Shown here: positions 43,540 to 52,882 of the stretch, piece by piece
How positions within the stretch are numbered: the stretch's first letter is position 1
How the letters are laid out: every line of letters begins with the position of its first letter
DNA from: Mitsuaria sp. GD03876
GTDB taxonomy: Bacteria; Pseudomonadota; Gammaproteobacteria; Burkholderiales; Burkholderiaceae_C
Reading direction: 5' to 3'
Assembly (NCBI RefSeq): GCF_029840635.1
Contig: NZ_JAOCCU010000001.1
Span: 244,097 to 308,096 of the forward strand
Length of the DNA stretch: 64,000 nt
Program-made: the position numbers and the translations under genes
The notes under the pieces: model-generated
Told to the model about the DNA's origin: nothing
What the model saw: only the letters and a program-made list of their open reading frames with translations
The model's database searches: none

Positions 43540-43635
43540 GTCAGTTCTCTTCGCTTGTCTGGGATGGCACCCGGGCGCTCATGGCGCCCTTCGTGGCCAT
43601 CGGGGTTGTCGTCGTGTCCGGCGTGCCCGCCGCGC

Positions 43636-44847
43636 TCACAGCGCCTCGGCCGGCACGCGGACGTGGCCTTCCATCAGGATGCGGGCGCTGCGGCTCATCA
43701 CCGCCTGCGTCACGCGCCACGCGCCGCCTTCCTGGACCGCCTCCGCGCCGACGCGCAAGGTGCCCGACGGATGGCCGAAGCGCACCGCCGGCAGCGGCTG
43801 GCCGCCTGCGGCCTCGCACACCACCGTGCCGGGGATCGCCGCCGCGGTGCCGATGGCCACGGCCGCCGTGCCCATCATCGCGTGGTGCAGCTTGCCCATC
43901 GACATCGCGCGCACCAGCACGTCGATGTCGCCGGCCTCGACGGTCTTGCCGCTCGAGGCGCGATACGTCGCCGGCGGCGCGACGAAGGCCAGCTTCGGCG
44001 TGTGCTGCCGCGTCTTCGCCTCGTCCAGCGTCTTGATCAGGCCCATGTGCAGCGCCGCGTGCGCGCGGATCGCCTCCAGGCGCTTGAGCGCCGCGGCGTC
44101 GCCGTTGATCGCGTCCTGCAGCTCGGTGCCCGAGTAGCCCAGGTCCTTCGCGTCGACGAACACCGCCGGGATGCCGGCGTTGATCAGCGTCGCGCGCAAC
44201 TGGCCGCCGGGCACGAGGTCCTCGGGCATCGACAGCACGTCCACGACATTGCCGGTCGGGAACAGCGCGCCGCCGGCGTCGTCGCCGTCCGCGTCGTCAT
44301 TGCCCGGATCGACGAAGGCCAGCTCGACCTCCGCGGCCGGGAAGGTGACGCCGTCCAGCTCGAAGTCGCCGCTCTCCTGCACCTGGCCGTCGCGCATCGG
44401 CACCTTGGCGACGATGGTCTTGCCGATGTTGGCCTGCCAGATGCGCACGGTGGCGATGCCGTCGCGCGGCAGCGTGGCCGCGTCGATCAGGCCGGCCTGG
44501 ATCGCGAACGGACCGACCGCCGCGGACAGGTTGCCGCAGTTGCCGGACCAGTCGACCAGCGCCGTGTCGATCGCGACCTGGCCGAACAGGTAGTCCACGT
44601 CATGACCGGGCCGCGTGCTGCGCGAAATGATCACCGTCTTGCTGGTGCTCGAGGTCGCGCCGCCCATGCCGTCGATCTGCTTGCCGTAGGGATCGGGGCT
44701 GCCGATCACGCGCATCAGCAGCCGGTCGCGCGCGGCGCCGGGCACGCGCGCCGCCTCGGGCAGGTCGTCCAGGCGGAAGAACACGCCCTTGCTGGTGCCG
44801 CCCCGCAGGTAGGTGGCGGGGATCTTCACTTGAGGGAGAAAGCTCAT
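43636..44847 (-). CDS. prpF: 2-Methylaconitate cis-trans isomerase
   Basis: 403 residues. PrpF-type diaminopimelate-epimerase-like fold: IPATYLRGGTSKGVFFRLDDLP at the start (catalytic Lys in TSKG), DGMGGATSSTSKTVI, and NCGNLSAAVGPFAI. It isomerises 2-methylaconitate so that aconitase can finish the cycle, and is required together with AcnD. It starts 34 bases after acnD stops. Confidence 0.93.
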   Translation of the reverse strand: MSFLPQVKIPATYLRGGTSKGVFFRLDDLPEAARVPGAARDRLLMRVIGSPDPYGKQIDGMGGATSSTSKTVIISRSTRPGHDVDYLFGQVAIDTALVDWSGNCGNLSAAVGPFAIQAGLIDAATLPRDGIATVRIWQANIGKTIVAKVPMRDGQVQESGDFELDGVTFPAAEVELAFVDPGNDDADGDDAGGALFPTGNVVDVLSMPEDLVPGGQLRATLINAGIPAVFVDAKDLGYSGTELQDAINGDAAALKRLEAIRAHAALHMGLIKTLDEAKTRQHTPKLAFVAPPATYRASSGKTVEAGDIDVLVRAMSMGKLHHAMMGTAAVAIGTAAAIPGTVVCEAAGGQPLPAVRFGHPSGTLRVGAEAVQEGGAWRVTQAVMSRSARILMEGHVRVPAEAL

Positions 44848-44881
44848 CGTCGTTTCCAGGTGATGCCCGAGGCCCGCGGGC

Positions 44882-47545
44882 TCAGGCGGCCTCGCCGGCC
44901 AGGAAGTCCTGCGCGAAGCGCTGCAGCACGCCGCCGGCCTGGTAGACCTCGACCTCCTCGGCGGTGTCCAGGCGGCAACGCACCGGCACCTCGAGGCGCT
45001 CGCCGTCGCGGCGGTGGACGATCAGCGTGACCGTGGCGCGCGGCGACAGCGCGCCGACGACGTCATAGGTCTCCGAGCCGTCGAGGCCCAGCGTCAGCCG
45101 CGTCGTGCCGGGCTGGAACTCCAGCGGCAGCACGCCCATGCCGATCAGGTTGGTGCGGTGGATGCGCTCGAAGCCCTCGGCCGCGATCGCCTCGACGCCG
45201 GCCAGCCGCACGCCCTTGGCCGCCCAGTCGCGCGACGAGCCCTGGCCGTAGTCGGCGCCGGCGATCACGATCAGCGGCTGGCCGCGGTCCATGTAGGTCT
45301 CGATCGCCTCCCACATGCGCATCACCTGGCCTTCGGGCTCCAGCCGCGCGAGCGAACCGGCGACCACGCCGCCGTCGGCGTCGCGGACCATCTCGTTCTT
45401 CAGCGTCGGATTCGCGAAGGTCGCGCGCTGCGCGGTCAGGTGGTCGCCGCGGTGGGTGGCGTAGGAGTTGAAGTCCTCCTCCGGCAGGCCCATCTTCGCG
45501 AGGTACTCGCCGGCGGCCGAGTCCAACATGATCGCGTTGGACGGCGACAGGTGGTCGGTGGTGATGTTGTCCGGCAGCACCGCCAGCGCGCGCATGCCAC
45601 GCAGCGTGCGTTCGCCGGCCAGCGCGCCTTCCCAGTAGGGCGGACGGCGGATGTAGGTCGATTGCGCGCGCCAGTCGTAGAGGGGCTCCGTCGCCTCGGC
45701 CGTGGCCGGCACGATCGCGAACATCGGGTCGTAGACCTGGCGGAACTGCTCGGGCTTGACGCTCGCGCGCACCAGCGCGTCGATCTCGTCGTCCTCGGGC
45801 CAGAGGTCCTTCAGGCGGATCTCGCGGCCCTCGACGACGCCCAGCACGTCGCGCTCGATGTCGAAGCGGATCGTCCCCGCGATCGCGTAGGCGACCACCA
45901 GCGGCGGCGAGGCCAGGAAGGCCTGCTTGGCGCGCGGATGGATGCGGCCGTCGAAGTTGCGGTTGCCCGAGAGCACGGCGGTCGCATAGAGGTCGCGCTC
46001 GACGATCTCGCGGTCGATGGCGGGGTCCAGCGCGCCGGACATGCCGTTGCACGAGGTGCAGGCATACGCGACCACGCCGAAGCCCAGCGCCTCCAGGTCG
46101 CCGAGCAGGCCGGCTTCCTCCAGGTACAGCGTGACCGCGCGCGAGCCGGGCGCCAGCGAGGTCTTGACCCACGGCTTGCGGGTCAGGCCCAGGCGGCGCG
46201 CGTTGCGCGCCAGCAGCGCCGCGGCGATGACGTTGCGCGGGTTGCTGGTGTTCGTGCAGCTGGTGATGGCCGCGATGATCACGGCGCCGTCGGGCATGCG
46301 GCCCGGTTCCTCGGTCCAGGCGCCGGCGATGCCGCGCTCGGTCAGCGCCGAGGTCGGCAGGCGGCGGTGCGGGTTCGACGGGCCGGCCATGTTGCGCACG
46401 ACCGTGCCCAGGTCGAAGCGCAGCACGCGCGGATAGACCGCGCCGGCCAGCGTGTCGCCGGCGCCGCCCCACAGGCCGGCGGCCTTGGCGTAGGTCTCGA
46501 CCAGCTGGACCTGCGCTTCCTCGCGGCCGGTCAGGCGCAGGTAGGTCAGGGTCTGCTCGTCGATCGAGAACAGCGCGGCGGTCGCGCCGTATTCGGGCGC
46601 CATGTTGGAGATGGTGGCGCGGTCGCCCAGCGTCAGGCCGGCCACGCCTTCGCCGTGGAACTCCAGGTAGGCGCCGACGACCTTCTCCTTGCGCAGGAAC
46701 TCGGTCAGCGCCAGCACCAGGTCGGTGGCGGTGATGCCGGGCTGGCGGCGGCCGGTGAGCTCGACGCCGACGATGTCGGGCAGCCGCATCCACGAGGCGC
46801 GGCCGAGCATCACGTTCTCCGCCTCCAGGCCGCCGACGCCCACGGCGATCACGCCCAGCGCGTCGACGTGCGGCGTGTGGCTGTCGGTGCCGACGCAGGT
46901 GTCGGGGTAGGCGACGCCGCGGTCCACGTGCACCACCGGCGACATCCGCTCCAGGTTGATCTGATGCATGATCCCGTTCCCCGGCGGGATCACGTCGACG
47001 TTGCGGAACGCCGTGCGGCACCAGTCGATGAAGTGGAAGCGGTCCTCGTTGCGCCGGTCCTCGATCGCGCGGTTCTTCTCGAACGCCTGCGGATCGAAGC
47101 CGCCGCACTCGACGGCCAGCGAGTGGTCGACGATCAGCTGCACCGGCACGACCGGGTTCACCTTGGCGGGATCGCCGCCCTGGTCGGCGATCGCGTCGCG
47201 CAGGCCGGCCAGGTCCACGAGCGCGGTCTGGCCCAGGATGTCGTGGCAGACGACGCGCGCGGGATACCAGGGGAAGTCGCGATCGGCCTTGGCGTCGGCG
47301 AGCTGCAGCAGGCACTCGTCGAGCATGGCGGGATCGCAGCGGCGCACCAGGTTCTCGGCGTGCACGCGGGCGGTGTAGGGCATGCGCTCCCACGCGCCCG
47401 GGCGCAGCGCCTCAACGGCGGCGCGGGCGTCGAACCAGTCCAGCGAGGTGCCCGGCAGCGGCTTGCGCCAGGCGTCGTTGAGCGGGATGGTGGAGGCGAT
47501 GGTCGGGGCGAGCGGCGTGGCTGGCATGGCGTTCACTTCTTTCAT
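44882..47545 (-). CDS. acnD: Fe-S 2-methylcitrate dehydratase (AcnD)
   Basis: 887 residues, aconitase family. It dehydrates 2-methylcitrate to 2-methylaconitate. [4Fe-4S] ligands: AAITSCTNTSNP and YACTSCNGMSGALDP. The C-terminal swivel domain has TVTTDHLSP-like NITTDHLSPSNAIM and AGADYGQGSSRDWAAKG. AcnD needs PrpF, encoded next. The start at 47545 (MKEVNAMPA) is used; ATG 47527 is equally possible. Together with PrpC and PrpB this replaces the PrpD-type pathway. Confidence 0.93.
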   Translation of the reverse strand: MKEVNAMPATPLAPTIASTIPLNDAWRKPLPGTSLDWFDARAAVEALRPGAWERMPYTARVHAENLVRRCDPAMLDECLLQLADAKADRDFPWYPARVVCHDILGQTALVDLAGLRDAIADQGGDPAKVNPVVPVQLIVDHSLAVECGGFDPQAFEKNRAIEDRRNEDRFHFIDWCRTAFRNVDVIPPGNGIMHQINLERMSPVVHVDRGVAYPDTCVGTDSHTPHVDALGVIAVGVGGLEAENVMLGRASWMRLPDIVGVELTGRRQPGITATDLVLALTEFLRKEKVVGAYLEFHGEGVAGLTLGDRATISNMAPEYGATAALFSIDEQTLTYLRLTGREEAQVQLVETYAKAAGLWGGAGDTLAGAVYPRVLRFDLGTVVRNMAGPSNPHRRLPTSALTERGIAGAWTEEPGRMPDGAVIIAAITSCTNTSNPRNVIAAALLARNARRLGLTRKPWVKTSLAPGSRAVTLYLEEAGLLGDLEALGFGVVAYACTSCNGMSGALDPAIDREIVERDLYATAVLSGNRNFDGRIHPRAKQAFLASPPLVVAYAIAGTIRFDIERDVLGVVEGREIRLKDLWPEDDEIDALVRASVKPEQFRQVYDPMFAIVPATAEATEPLYDWRAQSTYIRRPPYWEGALAGERTLRGMRALAVLPDNITTDHLSPSNAIMLDSAAGEYLAKMGLPEEDFNSYATHRGDHLTAQRATFANPTLKNEMVRDADGGVVAGSLARLEPEGQVMRMWEAIETYMDRGQPLIVIAGADYGQGSSRDWAAKGVRLAGVEAIAAEGFERIHRTNLIGMGVLPLEFQPGTTRLTLGLDGSETYDVVGALSPRATVTLIVHRRDGERLEVPVRCRLDTAEEVEVYQAGGVLQRFAQDFLAGEAA

Positions 47546-47595
47546 GCGGTCTTCATGGGCGGCGGCGGCCGCGGGGGGCCGCCGCGCCTGCGCGT

Positions 47596-48768
47596 TCAGG
47601 GACGCTGGGCCAGCGGCACGAAGGCCTGGTCTTCAGGGCCGGTGTAGACGGCGCTCGGGCGGATGATCTTGTTGTCCTGGCGCTGCTCGACGACGTGGGC
47701 GGCCCAGCCGCTGGTGCGGGCGATCACGAACAGCGGGGTGAACATCGCGGTGGGCACGCCCATCATGTGATAGCTGACGGCGCTGAACCAGTCCAGGTTG
47801 GGGAACATCTTCTTGGCGTCCCACATGGTCTTCTCGAGGCGCTCGGCGATGTCGAACATCTTGGTCGAGCCGGCTTCCTTGGACAGCTCGCGGGCGACCT
47901 TCTTGATGACCTCGTTGCGGGGATCGCTGACGGTGTAGACCGGATGGCCAAAGCCGATGACGACTTCCTTGGCCTCGACGCGGCGGCGGATGTCGGCCTC
48001 GGCCTCGTCGGGGGTCTCGTAGCGCTTCTGCACCTCGAAGGCGACCTCGTTGGCGCCGCCGTGCTTGGGACCGCGCAGCGCGCCGATCGCGCCGGCGATG
48101 GCCGAGTGCATGTCCGAGCCCGTGCCGGCGATGACGCGGGCGGTGAAGGTGGAGGCGTTGAACTCGTGCTCCGCGTACAGGATCAGCGAGGTGTGCATCG
48201 CGCGTTCCCAGCTCTCCGACGGCGGCTCGCCGTGCAGCAGGTGCAGGAAGTGGGCGCCGATGGAGTCGTCGTCGGTCTCGACCTCGATGGAGCGGCCGTT
48301 GTGGCTGTAGTGGTACCAGTACAGCAGCATCGAGCCGAGCGAGGCCATCAGCTTGTCGGCGATGTCGCGGGCGCCGGGCAGGTTGTGGTCGTCCTTCTCG
48401 GGCAGCGAGCAGCCCAGCGCGGAGACGCCGGTGCGCATCACGTCCATCGGATGGGCGGCGGCGGGCAGGGTCTCGAGCGCGTCCATCACGGCCGCGGGCA
48501 GGCCGCGCAGCGACTTCAGCTTCGTCTTGTAGGCGCGCAGTTCGGCGGCGTTGGGCAGCTTGCCGTGGACCAGCAGGTGGGCGATCTCCTCGAACTCGCA
48601 GCGTTCGGCCAGGTCGAGGATGTCGTAGCCGCGGTAATGCAGGTCGTTGCCGGAGCGGCCGACGGTGCACAGCGCGGTGGTGCCGGCGGCGACGCCGGAC
48701 AGGGCGACGGATTTCTTGGGCTTGAAGCCGGGGGCGGCTGCCGCGTTCGCGGTCGTTGCGTCGCTCAT
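47596..48768 (-). CDS. prpC: 2-Methylcitrate synthase
   Basis: 390 residues, citrate synthase family. Joins propionyl-CoA and oxaloacetate. Motifs: [57 protein letters not shown] (catalytic His), [14 protein letters not shown] (catalytic His), and a conserved Asp region near [21 protein letters not shown]. It precedes acnD by 50 bases and follows the thioesterase by 79. It receives propionyl-CoA from the valine pathway encoded at 32-38 kb. Confidence 0.95.
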   Translation of the reverse strand: MSDATTANAAAAPGFKPKKSVALSGVAAGTTALCTVGRSGNDLHYRGYDILDLAERCEFEEIAHLLVHGKLPNAAELRAYKTKLKSLRGLPAAVMDALETLPAAAHPMDVMRTGVSALGCSLPEKDDHNLPGARDIADKLMASLGSMLLYWYHYSHNGRSIEVETDDDSIGAHFLHLLHGEPPSESWERAMHTSLILYAEHEFNASTFTARVIAGTGSDMHSAIAGAIGALRGPKHGGANEVAFEVQKRYETPDEAEADIRRRVEAKEVVIGFGHPVYTVSDPRNEVIKKVARELSKEAGSTKMFDIAERLEKTMWDAKKMFPNLDWFSAVSYHMMGVPTAMFTPLFVIARTSGWAAHVVEQRQDNKIIRPSAVYTGPEDQAFVPLAQRP

Positions 48769-48847
48769 GGGGATGTCTCCTGGAAAGAAAGAAGCGGAAT
48801 CGGAAAGGCGGGAGGGACAGGCGGAACAGGTCGGGCGGAACGCGGGG

Positions 48848-49264
48848 CTAGCCGGCGCTGGCCGGCGCCGCCGAGGCGTCGCGCGGCTGGATGCGCACGG
48901 GGCGGCCCTGCTTGTCGACGGCGACCATCTCGAAGCTGGCGCGCAGCGCGTCGGCGTTGGCGCCGTCCACGCGGGCGCGGACCTCCACCGTCATCGAACT
49001 GCGCCCGACCCGCGCGATGCGCGCGTGCAGGTGCAGGACCGAGCCGACCGGCACCGGCGCGAGGAAGGCGACGTCCTTGGCGGCGGCCATGACGATGTCC
49101 TCGTGACAGTAGCGGCTGGCGGCGAGGTAGGCGACCTGGCCGAGCCAGGACAGCCCTTCCGGGCCGAAGAGGGTGCCGTAGTGGTTCGCGTGCCGCGGCA
49201 GGACGAGGTCGCTGCGGACGAATTCATTCAAGGGGACGCCCGCGGGCGCGTTCTGCCAGTCCAT
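48848..49264 (-). CDS. Acyl-CoA thioesterase (YciA-like hotdog)
   Basis: 138 residues, one hotdog domain: [20 protein letters not shown] with the conserved Asn and Gly residues, [19 protein letters not shown], and [14 protein letters not shown]. It hydrolyses acyl-CoA to acid and CoA. As first gene before prpC, it may relieve buildup of propionyl- or methylmalonyl-type CoA esters. The start lies 5 bases after a TTGTGAA...TTCACAA palindrome, the probable operon promoter and operator. Confidence 0.85.
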   Translation of the reverse strand: MDWQNAPAGVPLNEFVRSDLVLPRHANHYGTLFGPEGLSWLGQVAYLAASRYCHEDIVMAAAKDVAFLAPVPVGSVLHLHARIARVGRSSMTVEVRARVDGANADALRASFEMVAVDKQGRPVRIQPRDASAAPASAG

Positions 49265-49269
49265 CGCGG

Positions 49270-49292
49270 TTGTGAAATATAGCGGTTCACAA
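49270..49292. promoter_or_regulatory. Putative operator/promoter of the methylcitrate operon
   Basis: TTGTGAA (49270-49276) and TTCACAA (49286-49292), an inverted repeat around ATATAGCGG. Read on the minus strand the centre gives TATATT, a possible -10. TGCGAA/TTCGCA and further TTGTGAA copies follow to about 49370. Shares TTGTGAAAT..AGCG with the ScfR gene start at 38671. Confidence 0.6.
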
Positions 49293-49494
49293 TGTTCGCA
49301 GGCTCGGGCGGGCCATTCAACGGCTGAAGTTGCGATGCTTGGTGAAGTGAAACTGCGAAGGTTGTGAAGGTTGTGGAATCGGGCGGGAATCGGGCGGTGG
49401 ACGAAGCTGGTCGGCAGGGCTGAACACCGCGGTTGAAAACGAGCGATTTACGCCGGAGAGGGCCTCTCCCTATGCTCGGCCGTCCCCAATCGAA

Positions 49495-50028
49495 ATGCTT
49501 CCTCCCATGACGACTTCCCTGTCCCCATCGGCCGCATCGCTTGAGCGGCCTGCGCACGCCGAGGCCCCGCGCGGCCTCAATCACCTGGTGCTGACGGTGT
49601 CCGACATCGAGGCCTCGCACCGCTTCTACACGGAGCTGATCGGCTTCCGCCACGTGGCGACCTCGAACCGCGTGCGCGCCGACGGCCTGCCGCCGATGCG
49701 CTTCTACAGCGGCCATCGCGACGGCAAGGACACGCACCACGACCTGGCGCTGTACCAGCTGGCCGAGGTCAACGTCGCGGACGGCCAACGGCTGGATCAC
49801 CTGGCCATCGAGTACGCGAGCGAGGCCAGCTGGCGCGAGCAGATCCGGTTCCTCCAATCGCGTGGCGTCACGCTGCACGACCTGGTCGAGCGCGGCGCGA
49901 CCTGGAGCATCCACGCGCGCGATCCGGACGGCCTGGAGATCGAACTGGTGTTCGAGCGTCCCCGGTCCGAGTGGGAGGACGACATCCAGGCCGCGGTGAA
50001 CCGGGCCCAGCGCCATCCGCTGCCATGA
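49495..50028 (+). CDS. VOC-family dioxygenase/glyoxalase-like protein
   Basis: 177 residues, vicinal-oxygen-chelate fold as in extradiol dioxygenases: metal-binding His in LNHLVLTVSDIEASHRFYT, second His in QRLDHLAIEY and Glu in DGLEIELVFERP. Substrate cannot be read from sequence; a catechol-type or glyoxalase reaction is possible. The LysR gene begins 16 bases later on the same strand. ATG 49495 is used; 49507 is also possible. The N-terminal ~25 residues are a Ser/Ala-rich extension. Confidence 0.8.
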   Translation: MLPPMTTSLSPSAASLERPAHAEAPRGLNHLVLTVSDIEASHRFYTELIGFRHVATSNRVRADGLPPMRFYSGHRDGKDTHHDLALYQLAEVNVADGQRLDHLAIEYASEASWREQIRFLQSRGVTLHDLVERGATWSIHARDPDGLEIELVFERPRSEWEDDIQAAVNRAQRHPLP

Positions 50029-50044
50029 CGGGCGCGTGCCAGGC

Positions 50045-50950
50045 ATGAGACGGATCGCGTGGCAATTCCTGCCGACGTTCGTGTGCGTCGCGGAGAGCGG
50101 CAGCCTGCGGCAGGCGGCGCAATCGCTGCACCTGAGCCACAGCGCGGTCAGCCAGCAGATCGCCGAGCTGGAGCGCGGATTGGGCTTCCCGCTGTTCGAT
50201 CGACAGGCCGGTCGACTCGTGCTGAACGCGGCCGGCGAGATCATGCTGCGCAGCGCGCGCGACGCGCTGATCCGCGTGGACGAGGCGGCGCGCATCGCCG
50301 AGGAGACGATGAGCCGGACCACGCCGGTCCTGCGCCTGACGATGCCGGTGGCGTTCGCGCAGCGCTGGTTCCTGCCGCGGCTGTCGTCCTGGTATCGCGA
50401 GCATCCCGACATCAGCATCGACGTGGACGCGTCGCCGGCGGTGCGCGACCTGGAGCGCAGCGGCATCGACGCGGCGATCCGCGCGGTCGAGGTGACGGAC
50501 CCGGCGTTGGCGAAGCTGCCGCTGCAGCCGGCGCCGAGCCGGCTGCTGGCGGTCGCCACGCCGGCGATCGCGCAGCGGCTGCGGCCGCTGGGACCGGCGG
50601 CGCTGTCGGGCGAGCCGTTGATCGGCGATCGTGACGAGTGGACGCGTTGGTTCGCCGCCGCCGGGATCGCGGAGGCGGCCTCGCCGCGGGCGGGATTCAA
50701 CAGCCTGTCGCTGCGGCTGGATGCCGCGGAGCGGGGGCTGGGCATCGCGCTGGCGCGGGACGTGCTGGTCGCCGACGCGTTCCGCGCGGGGACGCTGCAG
50801 TCGGTGGTCGACCTCGACCTGCCGGGCGACACGGTGGCGCCGTACCAGCTGGTCTGGCGCCGGTCGTCCGCCTGCGCGGACGTGATGCCGCTGCTGGGCG
50901 AGTGGCTGGCGCGGGAGCTGGAGGCGTCGTCGATGGAGGAGGGGCTCTAG
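50045..50950 (+). CDS. LysR-family transcriptional regulator
   Basis: 301 residues. N-terminal winged helix (FVCVAESGSLRQAAQSLHLSHSAVSQQIAELE is the classic LysR pattern; the motif SAVSQQI is in the recognition helix) and a C-terminal periplasmic-binding-like effector domain. It resembles the GcvA-like group. It follows the VOC gene on the same strand rather than being divergent, so its target is uncertain. GTG 50036 is an alternative start. Confidence 0.9.
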   Translation: MRRIAWQFLPTFVCVAESGSLRQAAQSLHLSHSAVSQQIAELERGLGFPLFDRQAGRLVLNAAGEIMLRSARDALIRVDEAARIAEETMSRTTPVLRLTMPVAFAQRWFLPRLSSWYREHPDISIDVDASPAVRDLERSGIDAAIRAVEVTDPALAKLPLQPAPSRLLAVATPAIAQRLRPLGPAALSGEPLIGDRDEWTRWFAAAGIAEAASPRAGFNSLSLRLDAAERGLGIALARDVLVADAFRAGTLQSVVDLDLPGDTVAPYQLVWRRSSACADVMPLLGEWLARELEASSMEEGL

Positions 50951-51041
50951 TCCGCGCGCCTCGCGTGGGCGGCGCGTTGTCTCTACCATTCGGCCGCCGT
51001 CGCAGAACGGCGAGTCAGACGGAACACCTCAGGAGACAGCG

Positions 51042-52223
51042 ATGAGCCAGGATGTCCACGTGGTCGGGGTCGGCATGATCCCGTTTTGCAAGCCGGGCGC
51101 GCACGAGCCGTATCCCCAGATGGCGGCCGATGCGACGCGGGCCGCGCTGGCTGATGCGGGCCTGGACTACGCGGACGTGCAGCAGGCCTACGTCGGCTAC
51201 GTCTACGGCGATTCCACCGCTGGGCAGCGCGCGCTCTACGACGTCGGCATGACCGGCATCCCGGTCATCAACGTCAACAACAACTGCTCCACGGGCTCGA
51301 CGGCGCTGTACCTGGCGCGCCAGGCGGTGGCGAGCGGCGCGGTCGACTGCGCGCTGGCGCTCGGCTTCGAGCACATGAACCCCGGCGCGATCGGCGAGGT
51401 CTTCAAGGATCGCCCGAGCCCGTTCCAGCCCTTCAACGACGCGACCGACGAGCTGGTCGATGTGGACCTGCCGCTGGCGCTGCGGTACTTCGGCGGCGCG
51501 GGGCTGGCGCACATGAAGGAGTTCGGCACGCCGGTGGAGACCTTCGCCAAGATCCGCGCGAAGGCGAGCCGGCATGCGGCCAACAACCCGCTGGCGTTGC
51601 TGCGCAAGGTGGTGACCGAAGAGGACGTGATGGCCGCGCCGATGCTGTGGCCCGGCGTGATGACGCGGCTGATGGCCTGCCCGCCGACCTGCGGCGCGGC
51701 GGCGGCGATCGTGTGCTCGGAGGACTTCGCGCGTCGACATGGCCTGGCGCGCACGGTCCGTATCCGGGCGCAGGCGATGACCACGGATCGCCCGGTCGCC
51801 TTCGAGGCGCGCGACATGCGCGAGGTCGTGGGATTCAGCATGTCGCGGGAGGCGGCACGGATGGTCTACGAGGCGGCGGGCGTGGCGCCGGAGGACCTGG
51901 ATGTCGTCGAGCTGCATGACTGCTTCGCGCACAACGAGCTGATCACGTATGAGGCGCTCGGCCTGTGCGGCGTTGGCGGCGCGCAAGGCTTCGTCGAGAA
52001 CGGCGACAACACGTATGGCGGACGGGTCGTCACGAATCCGTCGGGTGGGTTGCTCAGCAAGGGGCATCCGCTCGGCGCGACCGGGCTGGCGCAGTGCTTC
52101 GAGCTGACCCATCAGTTGCGCGGCACCGCGGAGCAGCGGCAGGTCGAGGGCGCTCGCATGGCGCTGCAGCACAACCTGGGCCTCGGCGGCGCGTGCGTGG
52201 TGACGCTGTACGAGCGCGTGTGA
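51042..52223 (+). CDS. Thiolase-family acetyltransferase / lipid-transfer protein
   Basis: 393 residues. SCP2-type thiolase: catalytic Cys in NVNNNCSTGSTALYLARQAV, DVVELHDCFAHNELITYEALGL (His) and NPSGGLLSKGHPLGATGLAQC (His and GHPLGATG signature). SCP-2 thiolases act on branched or sterol-type acyl-CoA chains; many bacterial members have no proven substrate. It is alone in its transcript, ended by a hairpin at 52223-52253. ATG 51042 follows CAGGAGA. Confidence 0.88.
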   Translation: MSQDVHVVGVGMIPFCKPGAHEPYPQMAADATRAALADAGLDYADVQQAYVGYVYGDSTAGQRALYDVGMTGIPVINVNNNCSTGSTALYLARQAVASGAVDCALALGFEHMNPGAIGEVFKDRPSPFQPFNDATDELVDVDLPLALRYFGGAGLAHMKEFGTPVETFAKIRAKASRHAANNPLALLRKVVTEEDVMAAPMLWPGVMTRLMACPPTCGAAAAIVCSEDFARRHGLARTVRIRAQAMTTDRPVAFEARDMREVVGFSMSREAARMVYEAAGVAPEDLDVVELHDCFAHNELITYEALGLCGVGGAQGFVENGDNTYGGRVVTNPSGGLLSKGHPLGATGLAQCFELTHQLRGTAEQRQVEGARMALQHNLGLGGACVVTLYERV

Positions 52224-52253
52224 GCGCGCGGCTGAGCGCATGTCAGCGCGCTT
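52223..52253 (+). terminator. Hairpin after the thiolase gene
   Basis: AGCGCGC (52223-52229) pairs with GCGCGCT (52246-52252), then TTAAAG. Only a short T-run; a probable terminator. Confidence 0.45.
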
Positions 52254-52402
52254 AAAGGCGGCGTTCGCATTCGGTACTTCTGCGTAAGAACAGACCGACA
52301 AGGAATCGCTGCCTAGACCTGCACTCGAGCCGCGCGCGTCGTCCTAACCTAGTCCTGCGTCGCGACATCCGTCGCTGCGATCAACAACTTCTGGAGATCG
52401 TC

Positions 52403-52585
52403 ATGAACAAGGACCAAGTGAAGGGAACGGTGAAGGACGTGGCCGGCAAGGCTCAAGAGAAGGTCGGCCAGGCCGTGGGCAGCACCGAGCAGCAGGCCAA
52501 GGGCCTGGCCCGCCAGGCGGAAGGCAAGGTGCAGAAGACCTATGGCGATGCGAAGGAAGCCGCGAAGGATTCCCAGAAGCACTAA
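52403..52585 (+). CDS. CsbD-family stress protein
   Basis: 60 residues: the typical CsbD opening MNKDQVKGTVKDVAGKAQEK, then EQQAKGLARQAEGKVQKTYGD, highly charged and likely flexible. CsbD proteins rise under general stress; the precise role is unknown. ATG 52403 follows CTGGAGATCGTC. It is the last core-like high-GC gene before the low-GC island. Confidence 0.88.
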   Translation: MNKDQVKGTVKDVAGKAQEKVGQAVGSTEQQAKGLARQAEGKVQKTYGDAKEAAKDSQKH

Positions 52586-52882
52586 GACCTGCGCACTTCT
52601 CAAGGTCTGCCAATCGGTGCCGGTCAAAGCTGACACCATCGTTGAACGGAAGAGCCAGCTCGGTGGCGTACGTCATCGAGCTGCTGTCCGTGAACATCGC
52701 TGCATCGCCGAGCAGCGAGACCGCTTTACAGGCGACGTGCGGCCCATGCAACGCGGTGGTCGACTAGTGTTACTCGAGAAACTGAGGTGAAGTTAGGCGG
52801 CCACTGTACGGACGGCTGTGACGCGGTAGATTTCCTGAAACCGCGCACCTGCGATATCACCCGCTCGGTTATCCCCGCTCCG
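52586..52882. other. Gene-free stretch at the island's left edge
   Basis: 297 bases between csbD and the HNH gene. Base composition falls from the core's high GC toward ~50% across it. Frames here are short and without recognisable protein features. No tRNA, integrase or direct repeat was found by eye. Confidence 0.6.

Noticed and set aside
52586..52790. 82-residue plus-strand frame near the island edge
   Set aside because: It begins inside csbD in another frame, has no ribosome site and matches nothing known.
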